This document shows positions 1 to 11,861 of a stretch of DNA of 64,000 nt, piece by piece. Within the stretch, counting starts at the first letter, position 1. Every line of letters begins with the position of its first letter. A model generated the notes under the pieces. It was given only the letters and a program-made list of their open reading frames with translations, did no database searches and was not told the origin of the DNA. The stretch spans positions 13,995,042 to 14,059,041 of the forward strand of contig CAMZMU010000107.1 of the NCBI GenBank assembly GCA_947311845.1. The letters run 5' to 3'. Position numbers and translations under genes: made by a program. This DNA comes from Poa pratensis (lineage: Eukaryota > Streptophyta > Magnoliopsida > Poales > Poaceae).

Positions 1-934
1 TTTTTACCCCCGGATAAAGGATGTTGGGTGGTACCGTGTCACTCAATACCTATGCCGTGTCACATCGGTCATCCCGTACCCACATACATCATACTTCTTA
101 AAGAACAATATTCTATCAAAGCATGACAAGTCATAAAAGTTTCAACACAACAGTAAATGCATAACAAATCATCTCATACCACAATATTCACCACAAATGT
201 ATTACATAGATGACCGTAATCATGTTCAGCAGCTCATACGGTACTAATTAGTGAAGCTCAAAGAGAGGAGAGATACATAAGTTACCACCCCAAACCAAGT
301 CCAGGGGGTGGACTACTCCCCCTTCATCATGGTGATGATGGTGGAGAAGTTCTTGCTGTAGATGTTGATGATGAACACGCCGGAGGGGGGTGGAGCCCTC
401 CGGAGGCGATTCCGGCGGCGTTTCCCCCCTCCGATCTTCTCGGCGGCAGCCTTCTGTCTCTCTGTTTCGTGGTTTTGTGTTTCTCCGCCGCCTCCTTCCA
501 GAGAACGTCGGGGGACCTTTTTTATAGGCGTTTTTAGGTCAAGACGGAGTCGATGGAGGAAAGATCGACGGCAACGGAGCCACGAGGCCCAAATGGGTGG
601 GTTCCACGCGGCCACAGTACCTGGCCGCGTGGGCCACCCCTTTTTGCCTTGCGGGCTCCGTTTGCTTGATTCCTTCGCTCCTACGTCTTCTTCCTTCCAA
701 AATAATGACCTCTGTATTTTTCCAGAATTTTATGACGACGTTTGGGTCCCTGAAACATAAAAGGTAAAAAATAGGGTTTTCTGCCTGCGCAGGGTTAATT
801 CCATAAAAATAGGAAATCATTAAGATATTTCCAAAATCATGATAAAACATTGATATAACCCTTATATGATGCAAATATGATTGGAATATGAGTGAATAAA
901 GTGCAAAGTTCATGTATGCATTTTACATGCATCA
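1..934 (-). mobile_element. Partial LTR of a Gypsy-type retrotransposon
   Basis: Read on the minus strand, this begins at 934 with TGATGCATGT and runs off the left window edge. Its first ~600 bp align by eye with the solo LTR at 18781-20239, so the two are related subfamilies; the part below about 300 diverges. A TATA-like stretch at 517-528 lies just downstream (minus sense) of a CTTGACCTAAAAA block, the same promoter arrangement as in the solo LTR. It is inserted in the Copia RT region: Copia coding sequence resumes at 935. Whether this is a solo LTR or one end of a full element cannot be told from the window. Confidence 0.8.
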
Positions 935-1390
935 AATGTACATCACCCGGATTGGAAACAAACCGGCTCAGTTTACACATAGCGAACATGATGTCAGGCC
1001 TTGTAGCGCTCGCTAGGTACATGAGTGAACCAATTACTTGAGAGTATCTCAGCTGATCCTTAGTTGTGCCTGTGAACTTTCGAATCTGCACACTAGGATC
1101 ATATTGTGTTGGAGAAATTTTGCAATCTGAATATCCAAAGCGACTCAAAATCTTCTCAACATAGTGGGATTCCAACAGTGTAATCCCACCTTCATTATCT
1201 CTCAGTAGCTTGATATTCAAAATAACATCAGCCACACCAAGGTCTTTCATCTCAAAGTTCTGAGATAAAAATGACTTAACCTCCTCAATCACTTTGAGGT
1301 TGGTCCCAAATATCAGTATGTCATCAACATACAAGCACAGTATAACTCCTTCGCCCCCACCATGGCGATAGTATACGCATTTGTCAGCTT
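935..1390 (-). pseudogene. Ty1/copia reverse transcriptase fragment
   Basis: The minus-strand reading frame encodes the end of a copia RT: the YVDD catalytic box (as LYVDDILIFG) near 1310-1340, then QNFEMKDLG, GSLMYLASATRPDI and SNPGDVH. It is the downstream part of the same Copia element seen at 9254-9441 and 20561-23369. The fragment is bounded by other insertions on both sides, an LTR ending at 934 and a Gypsy LTR starting at 1391. The stretch between integrase and this RT segment is missing. RNase H and the 3' LTR must lie to the left of the window if they survive. Confidence 0.88.
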
Positions 1391-2962
1391 TGATGGCTAC
1401 GTGTTGGTGAACCCCAAGAGGAAGGTTATGATGTAGACAACAGAAGTTATCCCTTGAATAATCTACCCAAGGTTATCAATCCAATAGGACTTGACGATCT
1501 ATCGGAAGGTTGTTGATGTTGACTCCCCCTGGCGCTAGGGAGCCTGCACCAACTTGGAATCTGCACAGACACAAACCAGAACTTTGCCCAACACGAAACA
1601 GAGAGGTTGTCAATCTCTCCGGTCTTGCAGAAACAAAGAGTTAAACGTATGATGTGGAAAACAGCAGGAAAAACAGCAAGTAACTGGAAACAGATGATTG
1701 CAGCAGGTTGTGTAAACAGTATGAGGAAATTGGACCAGGGTCCACAGTTCACTAGTGGTGTCTCTCTCAGAACAGATAACTAGCATGTTGGGTAAACAAA
1801 TTACAGCTGGGCAATTGACAAATAGAGAGGGCATAACAATGCAATACATGCCAAGATGTCTACTATGAAATCTAGTTGGGCATTACAACAAAGTACATAG
1901 ACCGTTATTCCAACCGCATCTATGCCTAAATAATCCACCTTCAAGGCAGCATCCGCATCCTATTCAGTATTAAGTTGCTAACAACAGATTATTGCATGAA
2001 GTAAAGTGTGTAATGTAATCAATACAAGTGCCCTTGTACACTGCACCAATGTTTTATCCCTAGTAGCAACAGCACATCTACCATCTTAGACCTTTCTGTC
2101 ACTGATCCAGATATCTAGAGACTGAACCCACTATCGAGCATAAATACCCCCTCTTGGAGTCACAAGCATCTACTTGGCCAAAGCATCTACTAGCAACGGA
2201 GAGCATGCAAGATCAAGAGCACATAGATAAACAACTTGAATAAACATGGTATCAATATTCATCGGATCCCAGCAAACACAACATCTAGCATTACAATAAG
2301 ATGATCTTGATCATGTTAGGCAGCTCACAAGATCTAAACATGGAAGCACAAGGTAGAGAGACAACCATCTAGCTACTGCTATGGACCCGTAGTCCAGGGG
2401 TGGACTACTCACGCATCACTCCGGAGGCTGGCATGGTGATGTAGAGCCCTCCGGTGATGATCTCCCCTCCGGCAGGGTGCCGGGAAGAGCTTCAGAACTC
2501 CTCCGATCTGAGATTGACGATGACGGCCGCGACGGAACTTTTCGTGGAATATGATCGACCGTAATAGGGTTTTCGCGTCGCGGAGAATATATAGGCGAAG
2601 AGGCGGCGTCGGTGGCCGAAGGGGGCCACCACGCCATAGGGGGGCGCGGGCCCACCCTGGGCCGCGCCCTAGTGTGGCGTGGCCCCCTGGTGGGTCTGCT
2701 CCGACTCCCCTTTGGACTCCGTGATCTCCTCGTGATATTATTGACGATGTCTTTTGTTTCGCCCAATTCCGAGAATATTTCCTTAATAGATTTTCTGAAA
2801 CCAAAAACAGCAGAAAACAGGGAACTGGCACTGTGGCATCTTGTTAATAGGTTAGTCCCAGAAAATGCATAAAAATGATATAAAGTGTAGCCAAAACATG
2901 TAGCAATTGATATAATAACAGCATGGAACATCAAAAATTATAGATACGTTTCAGACGTATCA
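1391..2962 (-). mobile_element. Gypsy-B 3' LTR
   Basis: This 1572-bp segment starts TGATGG and ends CGTATCA, the same termini as the Gypsy at 9447-20555. It is followed directly by CATCCCCAAGCTTAG, which on the minus strand is a polypurine tract, so this is the 3' LTR of a minus-strand element. It interrupts the Copia RT between its KADK and CVYYR residues. The bases before it (AGCTT, 1386-1390) would be the target duplication, but the partner is lost because the right end of Gypsy-B is gone. Confidence 0.75.
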
Positions 2963-4299
2963 AGCATCCCCAAGCTTAGTTCCTGCTCGTCCTCGAGTAG
3001 GTAAACGATAAAAGCAGATAATTTTTTAAGTGACATGCTACCAACACAATCTTTGATCAAATAACAATGTAATGCACATGATCTGAATGAAGTGATCCAA
3101 GCCAATGGTCTATAGTTTGCAAGCAAGTAAATAAAGAGTAAACATAAGTGATCACACAAGTGCAAACTTTCATGAATAACACTATAAAACATTTAGAGAT
3201 ATAATAGTCTAACATAATAGTTAGCTCACAGCAGCAATAATTTTCAACATGAAAGTGCTTGTATCAACACAAAGGAAGATAATAGCTTCAGCATTTGCTT
3301 CAACTTTCAACATGTATATCATATAGATAATGTCAATGCAAAGAATATGATCAACCAAACACAAAGTTATGTAAAAACTGTTATACTGGAGTTGACAATG
3401 ATGTTTGCTTAAGTAGACAGAAAGAAGTGGGAAAACTGACTCAACATAAAAGTAAAAGAATGGCCCTTCGCAGAGGGAAGCAGGGATTAACATCATGTGC
3501 TAGAGCTGTAGTTCCCGAAGGCATATAGAGAGCATAAAATATTGTTTTGTAAGGTAATGGTGTATACAGGTGTCAAAAAATCAAATAGCAGGTACTTGTC
3601 ATCTTCCATGGCTAACTAACTTTTAGAGCGGTTCCGAGAGTTTTTAGGACTGCACTTGTAACAAACACTTATTGGTGACACTCCTCCCAACCATTTACTT
3701 TCCACAAACCATGGCTAACCGAATCCTCGGGTGCCCACCAACATTCACCATGGAGGAGTGTCTATTTATTTATTTATAGGGTGGACTAACCAGCTCTTTA
3801 ATGCAAAATAAAAGGTGGAGAAGCAGATGAAGCTGCCAATCCTTGTAAATTAATTAGCATGGAAGATGACAAATCTCACTACTACGTCCTTATGAGCTTT
3901 TCAAGTAGTGACACAAAAAGGAAATGTAACAGTTTTGAGTAGTTAGTAGATAGCACATGAAGAAATTTACTTGGAATGGTGAAAACACCACATAATAGGT
4001 AGGTATGGTGGACACAGGTGGCATGGATTTGGCTCAAGGTTTTGGATGTACAAGAAGCATTCCCTCTTAGTACAGAGTTTAGGCTAGCAAGGTTATTATA
4101 AGCAAACATCATTATCAACTGGAATAGCAAGAGTGTACATAAAACACAAGGTTCGACGAACCATAGACTCCCACTGTCTTCCTTGTTAACACATAGCCTT
4201 CATCCAAAAATTATCTAGACTACTATGGACTTCCAATTATGCAACAGATTATTATAGCAGAAAATTCTTATAGTAGTTCTTCATTAAACTGGAATAGGA
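2963..4299 (-). mobile_element. Gypsy-B internal 3' non-coding stub
   Basis: This begins with the polypurine tract (2963-2978) and a CCTCGAGTAGGTAAACG block that resembles the equivalent position of Gypsy-A (10965-11010). No gag or pol coding sequence can be seen. The segment ends abruptly at 4299, where truncated LARD sequence starts. It is therefore the 3' untranslated region of a Gypsy whose pol, gag and 5' LTR have been deleted. Confidence 0.6.
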
Positions 4300-4724
4300 A
4301 GACGATGTTTTTTACCCAGGTTCGGCCCCTCAATGTGAGGTAAAGACTTACGTCCTGCCTATCCTACATTGGTATTGATTTGAATATGGTGTTACAATGG
4401 AGCTGGCGATCGAGGTATCGAGTCGCCTCTCTCTGGATGTACGAGAGCTTTCTTAGCTTAGCTTTTTAGGTCCTTGGAGTCCACCTTATAAAGACGGTGG
4501 CTTGCAAGGTTACAAGGAAACTTCTCTCCCAAGGAAAGTATGAGTCGGAGTCCTACTTGGAGACTAATCATATGTCTTGTCTTCCAAGTCAAGTTATCTT
4601 CGAGCTTCTGGATCCTTCCTCATGATCTTGAGTCGGCCCATATTTGTGCAAGCCCAATAGTGGTGCGACTGTGAATAAGTCGCGCTTTGCTTGAATAAGT
4701 CGCAGGATAATTATTCCCCCGACA
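4300..4724 (-). mobile_element. LARD-like element, 3' LTR (5' truncated on the plus strand)
   Basis: This matches 8828-9253 with about nine differences by hand count. It ends CCCCCGACA at 4724, next to a minus-strand polypurine tract (AAGCTTGGGGGCTAA). The first ~97 bp of the LTR, present at 8732-8828, are absent here, and the sequence jumps straight from unrelated Gypsy-B DNA at 4299/4300. Confidence 0.8.
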
Positions 4725-5935
4725 TTAGCCCCCAAGCTTTCGGGTGATTCGTAGAATCAGGCGGAAGATTCTGTCTTGATGATGATCTTGCGGGCTCGCG
4801 TATGTAGTTCTTGCCGACTTGTCGATGTTGCACTTGGCGACTCGCTGATGATGAGTCGCGAGCGTAGCGGCTTATTGAGCCGCTGATGTAGAAGCGATGA
4901 GTCGCTATCTTTGCGGCTTACTTAGCCACTATGTTGCCAATTGAGCACTTCTGTCTTGTTTGCATTGAAACTGCAGAATCGCGGTGAGTTTTCCGCGAAG
5001 CACTTGGTGAAAACCACATTTTCCTGTTGCGTGTAAGACTGAGCTGAAATCATAAGAATAATAACTTATGAGGGTCAAGATATATCAGTCAAATGTGTAT
5101 AAGTTGCTGAGTTATAGACATCGAAGCAAAAAAGACCATAAGCATAAAAAAGCTGGTCAATCATTAGAATAATAATCTGTCATGTTATCATGACGAGCCA
5201 TCTGAACGCATGTTGAAACATGGCGGCTCAAGGGCATATAGCCACAACCTGTATTTAAAGATTTCCGAGTCGCTTACTTGACTCGCAAATGGATATATAT
5301 ATTCTCATGTGCTGCAAAAAATGAAATCTGCATATAAACATGGTATATGAGTATAATAAAGACCGCCAGATATGGTGGATGTGTAGCCCCCGAGGGTCGA
5401 GTTGTATGCATGGTCATGCTGCTCGGGACTCAAAAATATCACAAGTTGGACAAAAATTTAATTGTCCTAGCCCCCAGGCATTAAGTAGGCATGCTTTCAT
5501 TATCTTGCTTGATTGCATATCGTTGCAATTTGATCCTGCAACAGATTGAGCAAATATTTTGCCGCAAGAAAATAATGATACTTGGAGTAGGGCAGAGTCG
5601 CATATAAACTCCAAACTGTGAAATATTAGTTGAGATGCTAGGATAAAAGATAATCCCAGTCAAAACTCTAGATATAAATTAAGGAATCACCCTTAAAATT
5701 TTCCACTTGATGTGGCTGTAGTTAAATAAATGATGGTGGCTTGTAAAGCCGATATCAGGAGATGATCATCCCAAACATAAAAAATCTGGTCATGCCAGTT
5801 CAAACTCATATGGCCGAGTTATAGGTTCCTGAAATTCAAAGGGCAAAAGCCCCCAAGGAAGCAATGATAATAAGTTGATAATAATATGTTAGCCTTGGCG
5901 GCTGGTAATAATTATGATAAAAAGTTAGTACTCCG

Positions 5936-6128
5936 CATAATAGCATATGGTACCCTGCATGATAGCATAATATAATCTGCATGATAGCAAATGATATGTC
6001 TCATGATGAAAATGATATGTTGCATGATATTTTGCATGATAGCAAATGGTTGCATAATAGCAACTAGTTGCATGATAGCAACTGATAAGATGCATGATAG
6101 CATATTGTACGATGCATGATAGCATATG
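5936..6128. repeat. Degenerate short tandem repeat based on TGCATGATAGCA
   Basis: The word GCATGATAGCA or a one-base variant recurs about ten times with irregular spacing of roughly 12-30 bp. It lies inside the LARD internal region. No function is evident. Confidence 0.75.
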
Positions 6129-6136
6129 GTACTTGA

Positions 6137-6378
6137 CTCAGTATTTCCCAAATCTAATGTGTGTTCAGGGTCGAGAACGGCCATGATAGGCAGCCATGAT
6201 AGGCATTCAGACTCGATTGACGCCACACGCGGGTACTTTAGTCCTTCTGAGTTATCTCTATTACCATTAAGTAGGTCTTCGCGCGGCTCAGTATTTCCCA
6301 GGTAAAAAATGCGTGTTCAGGGTCGCTGGCGGCCATGATAGGCGATCACACTCGATTGACACCGCACCCCAGTATTTT
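6137..6378. repeat. Imperfect ~150-bp direct repeat in the LARD
   Basis: Blocks at 6137-6241 and 6287-6378 share CTCAGTATTTCCCA, GTGTTCAGGGTCG, GGCCATGATAGG and ACTCGATTGAC in the same order. They are two units of an internal tandem repeat with diverged spacers. Confidence 0.7.
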
Positions 6379-6539
6379 GGCCGCATAGTGCAAAGATACT
6401 TCTGACTTAAGGCGAGAATAACCAGGATTATTGCTTTTATCGGCAGCAATCTCTAATTAGTTTTGGTGATAACCAGCTCTGATTAGCTGTAGATGTGGTA
6501 CGGCGAGTCACCTGTTTTAACTCAAATATTTGATAAGAT

Positions 6540-6745
6540 AATGATTCATTAATGACTCATAAACTGATGTAATGATGAGCTGTTTGCGACTCATAAAATG
6601 ATATGGGGGTAAATCGCTATGCGACTCATAAATTGATATGACAATAAGTCGATGATGATTAATCAAATGATATGATGATAAATCATGAAATTATATAATG
6701 ATCAGTCATAAATTGATATAATGATAAGTCATAAAATGACAAATG
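6540..6745. repeat. Degenerate tandem repeat of CATAAATTGATATAATGAT type
   Basis: About seven AT-rich units containing (G)TCATAAA and TGATAT(A)ATGAT follow one another inside the LARD internal region, separate from the TGCATGATAGCA repeat further left. Confidence 0.65.
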
Positions 6746-8713
6746 AATCGCCAAATATCAATGCTTGAACATGTAGTGGTGATCTTGATATTCAATGCAA
6801 GCTGTAAATAGCTAGACTTTGCAATGCGAGTTATAAAGAACTCTAATTTGACGAATGTATTGAGAAATAGATGTAATTAAATCTACAAAAGCTGATATGA
6901 ATTAAAGTCCGCGACATGATATAATATGAGTCGCAAAGACATTTAATAAAAGGCATAATAACCTAGAAATGCAGCCCCGAGATAAACTCGAAGAGAATTT
7001 AATTTTACTGATAAAAGTAAAAGGCTGCGAAAGTTGGGCATAATAGCAACTTATCTTTTTTATTCTCGTGTAGGTGATAACGCGGCTTGAGCATTTGGTG
7101 AGATCGAAGCCAATCCACCATGAGTCGCCGGAGCATCATAGTGAAGTAGTCCTCCGACGGATCGCCAAGAAACGGTGGAATTCCCAACTGTGCGCGACGG
7201 CGCGAGCAACTTTGACGTAGGGCCCGTGGGTGGCATTGATGCAACGCCCACAGTGCCGCTGAGTTTAACTTATTTACTGCCTCCAGGTCGACGAGTCGCC
7301 TTGCCGTGTAGTACAGCCGATGTTGAAGTCGATCGTGCGAGTCATGTTGCCTTCATGATTGATTAAGCTGACCATCTCTTCCTTTTTTCCTTTTCTTTAT
7401 TGGATTCTGAACCAAGCGGTGGTTTGTACGTGGCCTTGCTTTCATGGCAATTTTAGCAAATCACTCGCTTTTCTGCTTCTTGATATTGATGCTTGCGCGA
7501 GTCAAACGCATTAGTCGCCCATCATTTTGGCCTTCACGTGAGGTTGCGCTATACAGCCAGTATCGAGCTGGCATTGCCTTTTTTCTTTTCCTTGATTATT
7601 CTTCCTTGACCTTGAGTCGCAACTCGCATCCAAAGATGAGTATTCTCTTTTTTCCTTTTTTCTTGCTACCTTGCACGTGAATTCCATGCATGTACTTAAT
7701 GTCCACGTAGATATTAACATGCTAGCAGCTCCGATCTCTTCCTTGCCTCCTTATATTTTCTTTAAATCCAGCTGCGACTCAAGGCAGTACTAACTGGTAG
7801 GTAATCCTTTTTGGACCTCTGACCAGATTGCTGGATCTGTTTGATCTGGTTAACAGCACACGAGGTCGACATCGACGTCGAGCCCCCATGACAAATTTTG
7901 TTTGATCCGGTTTTATTTGGTCAGCCGCAGGCGACGGAATCATTGACAGCAAGCCCCTGGGCGCTGATCTGTAGAGTTTTGCGAGTTATCCTTGGCATAT
8001 TCGCGACAAGTCTTCCCCGGCGTAGTTGATGTTGTAGCCAGCAGCGCGAAGGTTTGAAGTTGATTGCGCCGTAGTTTTGGAAATCCACGAAATCGATTTC
8101 GAACCAGTTTCGTGGTTGGATTCGCGAACTTGTCTAGGTCTGAAACTTGCTGCAATGTTTGAGTCGCCGACGGAGATCTAACCGTTGTAATTGTCTCAAA
8201 TTTCTTGGGGGGCTTCGTGATTGTATTCCGCAGGTTTCCACCAGAGGGATCTTCGAATTGATGTCCGAGTCGAGCTCGATAATTATTTTCCCAAAGTCGC
8301 GCGGAGTTCCGTCAGCTTTCGACAGGGCTTCAGTGTTTGAGTCGCCCACGGAGATGTAACCGTTGGAATCCGATGCCCTTTGGACAGCTGCTAGGAAACT
8401 CGATTGCGCATCTTTGCACCGAAGGGATCGTCGAGATGAGTTTCGAGCCGCCGCCGGTGATGTCCGCCATATGTTCGTTGCTGCTGTCCTGTAACTCGCG
8501 CGTGAGGGGCGTTGTCGAAGTTGAGCCCCGAATCGCGCGGTCGAATTTCTCCACGCTTTCTACTCGAACTTGAGGTAGATCTTGATGTAGATGTAGATAC
8601 CGCCGAGTCCTTTAGACCGGCGTGATGTTGAAGTCGCCGAGATTGAATCGACGACGAGATCCTCCGTCCCTGGCACAGATCCAGCGCGAAACGTGACGCT
8701 CTTGACCGCAGGC

Positions 8714-8731
8714 CCCACGGTGGGCGCCAAC
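8714..8731 (-). promoter_or_regulatory. Candidate primer-binding site of the LARD
   Basis: On the minus strand, GTTGGCGCCCACCGTGGGG follows the 5' LTR end (CACGACA) immediately. TGGCGCC at the start is what a site complementary to a tRNA 3' end with GGCGCCA would give. The tRNA was not assigned. Confidence 0.55.
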
Positions 8732-9253
8732 TGTCGTGGGATTGTCACGCAGATGTCATGGAGATGACTTCGTAGAGTTGGGGATTAAGCGATCGAGCGT
8801 CTCCGAGCTAAGGATCACAGGCACGAGGAAGACGATGTTTTTACCCAGGTTCGGCCCCTCAATGTGAGGTAAAGACCTACGTCCTGCCTATCCTAGATTG
8901 GTATTGATATGAATATGGTGTTACAATGGAGCTGGCGATCGAGGTATCGAGTCGCCTCTCTCTGGATGTACGAGAGCTTTCTTAGCTTAGCTTTTTAGGT
9001 CCTTGGAGTACACCTTATAAAGACGGTGGCTCGCAAGGTTACAAGGAAACTTCTCTCCCAAGGAAAGTATGAGTCGGAGTCCTACTTGGAGACTAATCAT
9101 ATGTCTTGTCTTCCAAGTCAAGTTATCTTCGAGCTTCTGGATCCTTCCTCGTGATCTTGAGTCGGCCCATATTTGTGCAAACCCAATAGTGGTGCGACTG
9201 TGAATAAGTCGCGCTTTGCTTGAATAAGTCGCGGGATAATTATTCCCCCGACA
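8732..9253 (-). mobile_element. LARD-like element, complete 5' LTR
   Basis: This is a 522-bp LTR whose plus-strand ends are TGTCGTGGG and CCCCCGACA, giving the inverted termini TGTCG...CGACA. It is inserted in Copia integrase coding sequence, which resumes at 9254. Comparison with the truncated partner LTR (4300-4724) gives roughly 2% difference, older than the Gypsy-A insertion. Confidence 0.82.
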
Positions 9254-9441
9254 TCAGGTAACTCAGATTTCACTAATGGAAATCTATAGCCGACGCTATT
9301 CTTAGCGTAGCCCAAATTAACACAATCCACGGTTTTTGGTCCAAGCGTACGCTTTTTGGGGATCGGCACATTGACTTTCGCCAAACAGCCCAAAGTACGT
9401 AAGTATGAAAGTGTCGTCCTTCTCTTCTCCCATTGCTCATA
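9254..9441 (-). pseudogene. Ty1/copia integrase C-terminal fragment
   Basis: The minus-strand frame encodes the well-known copia segment after the integrase core: PYEQWEKR, YLRTLGCLAKV, IPKKRTLGPKTVDCV and a VKSELPD ending. It continues in register from the Copia block ending at 20561 once Gypsy-A and one copy of its GGGAG duplication are removed. It is cut on the left by the LARD at 9253. Confidence 0.9.
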
Positions 9442-9446
9442 GGGAG

Positions 9447-10964
9447 TGATGGCTCTCAAGTGCAGGAGATCAATTGTAGTACCTTTCAATTAGAAAAGGT
9501 TGTCGAACCCACGAGGAGCTGAAGGTATTGGTTAGTAAGATTGATAAATAAAACAATAAAAGATGCAGGTGTTTTTGGTATTTTCAGTTGTATAATTGCA
9601 AGCAGATAACAGATAGTAGCAAGTGAAAGCTCTCAAAGAGAGAAAGCCCAATCCTCTTATGTGGCAAAAGGACAAGCTCAAGTGATGTGTAATTTATATG
9701 TGGCAAACGTTCCCGAGGGCGGCATGGATGATGCTAGGCATAGAGATTTATTAAACAACACGTTGAATATCTTGTCAAGTTTTAATCCTCTTTGGACGGA
9801 GCCATAATTAGGTATAGCTAAATAAATAAACTACAACCCCTTATGATGGATCATGTGGCCAAGCAAATGACTGCACAAGAATTATTAAGACCTAAAGTCC
9901 CACCATAGCATTACACTCTAAGGTCCCCGATACTAATACCCTCATAATATAACTTCATGACTCGGTCTCAGGTTTACGTGTCCTCCCAAGTCTCCATCAA
10001 TTCATTACACTACGGTGTTCTCCTATGAGCCCATATAGGTGAAGTGTTGTGCAGTCGACGTTCGCACAACACCATCATAGAATCACATAAAAGACAAACT
10101 CTTTACAAAATACCAACACATGTCATATATAAATCAATGTCAATTCATCCTATGCCCTCAGGAACATACGGGAACTACTCACAACGTGCGAACATGATCA
10201 TAATCAGTGGCATAAGTGGTACAACACAATCTGAAATTATAACTTCACCACCAAATAATGACAAGTACTCAATCACAAACATGAATAGTAGCACAAGACA
10301 AGTATCTAGGGTATAGCAACTCTCAAACTGCGAGGGGAACGGAGTGGATCACGGTGATGATGATGGTGATGGTGCTGGTCTTGATGGGGGTGATGATGTA
10401 GAGGCCTCCTCCCACGCCAAGGAGGAGAGGTGATGACGATGACGATGATTTCCCCCTTCTCCGGAGCTCCGGAGCAGCAGGATCTGACCCCCCTCGGAAG
10501 GGATCAGGAGTTTCGCCGCCGCCGTGACCTCGGATGGACTTGGAAAAATTAGGGCGTTACTTTTCGGGCAAGACGAAGGCGTTGCTAAAAAGCCCCAGGC
10601 GAGGAGGTGCCCGAGGCACCTTTTGGTGGGTCCCACGCGGCCAGGTACGTGGGCCGCGTGGGCCACCCCCATTTGGCCCTCGTGGCTCTCCTCTCTTCGG
10701 TCTTCTTCCCTCTGCCTTTCTCCCGATGAAAAACGGACGCAGTATTTTTCCTTTTATTATTTGAGGTCCTGTAGCTCCTGAAACATTAAAGACAAGAAAA
10801 AGGAGGTTTTCTGCCTCCCAGAAATTAAATACCAAAAATAGGGACTTTGTATGAAAGTCCCCAAAATCATCTAAAACATGTAGAAACGATCATATAATCA
10901 TGCAAATAACATTCTAGTATGATACTAAAAGTTATATAAATGATGATATAAAATGCACGTATCA
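9447..10964 (-). repeat. Gypsy-A 3' LTR
   Basis: This 1518-bp LTR runs from TGATGGCTCTC to GCACGTATCA. It is nearly identical to the interrupted 5' LTR (17580-20555 without 18781-20244). Differences include a few substitutions and small indels, such as a 3-bp indel in a GCC run near 10520. Confidence 0.92.
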
Positions 10965-10982
10965 ACTCCCCCAAGCTTAAAC
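10965..10982 (-). promoter_or_regulatory. Gypsy-A polypurine tract
   Basis: On the minus strand, AAGCTTGGGGGAG lies immediately upstream of the 3' LTR, the expected position for plus-strand priming during reverse transcription. Confidence 0.8.
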
Positions 10983-11861
10983 CTTTACTCGTCCTCGAGT
11001 AAGTAAGGACATAGATCATTACATGCATCAATGGACTTATGGTTGATAAATAAATACGGGCATTGTATCATCATCATATTCAATTGCAAGATAAGATTAA
11101 TGATCTAAAACTCATACATATGAGGGCAACATAAGTAGAACTCTAGCAATCACCCGTTACTTTTGAAAGCAAATAACCATTGTATGTTGGACAATCGAAT
11201 CATATTGTTTTTCACATGCTTTTGCTCTTCATGGCAAGCATTATAATCTTTTATACTTTGCTGAAATTCAAAGACAAGATAAATTCTCATTGGATAACAA
11301 GTTCAAAAGAAGACAAATGAAAAGACAGATAGATATAAAAATTGTTATCACTCTTGCTTGACTAGTAACTAGTGCAAACTTTAGTCATGGATATCTCAAT
11401 CAAGTTCCCATGCTCTACACAACCCTTTTCTTACACTTTCCATGGCTAGCTGAAATTTCAGGTGCCTTCCTTTCATTCACATTCAAGAGCATAGGTATTG
11501 AAATATCCATGATCATTAATTTGCTCAAAAGATACTAGGTTGTAACAAGAGTGTTTTATATCCTTTTCATTAAGTCTTCTCAACTTCTTATCCTACAAGA
11601 CTATATCTTAACCTCAAACTATTAATTCACAAGTCTTTTTACTTCTTCTATATTGAGATAATTCTATAATTGTCCAACATACTCAAGTTAATAAATTTCA
11701 AGGCAAGAAGTGATTGAAATTCTAAATATGCCACGCTCATTTGCATGAGTGTTACCCATCAATCTCCAAACAAGAGAATTATGGATGACACCATACTTTA
11801 ATATTCATTGATAAACCATAGGATAGGGATACATGATAATGCTCCATGAGCTCACACACGC
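10983..11861 (-). other. Gypsy-A 3' internal non-coding stretch
   Basis: AT-rich DNA lies between the env-position reading frame and the polypurine tract. No conserved coding motif or further insertion was seen. Confidence 0.6.

Larger units (their letters stand above)
4725..8731 (-). mobile_element. LARD-like internal region without coding capacity
   Basis: About 4 kb lie between two short LTRs with a polypurine tract at one end and a primer-binding-like block at the other. Six-frame inspection shows no gag, protease, RT or integrase motif; the open frames are short and unrelated to any family I know. The region is full of GAGTCGC/GCGACTC words and degenerate tandem repeats. This is the structure of a large retrotransposon derivative, which must be mobilised by another element's proteins. 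The element family was not identified. Confidence 0.7.

Noticed and set aside
5928..6128. CRISPR-like array
   Set aside because: Repeats are short, degenerate and irregularly spaced, in a plant retroelement.
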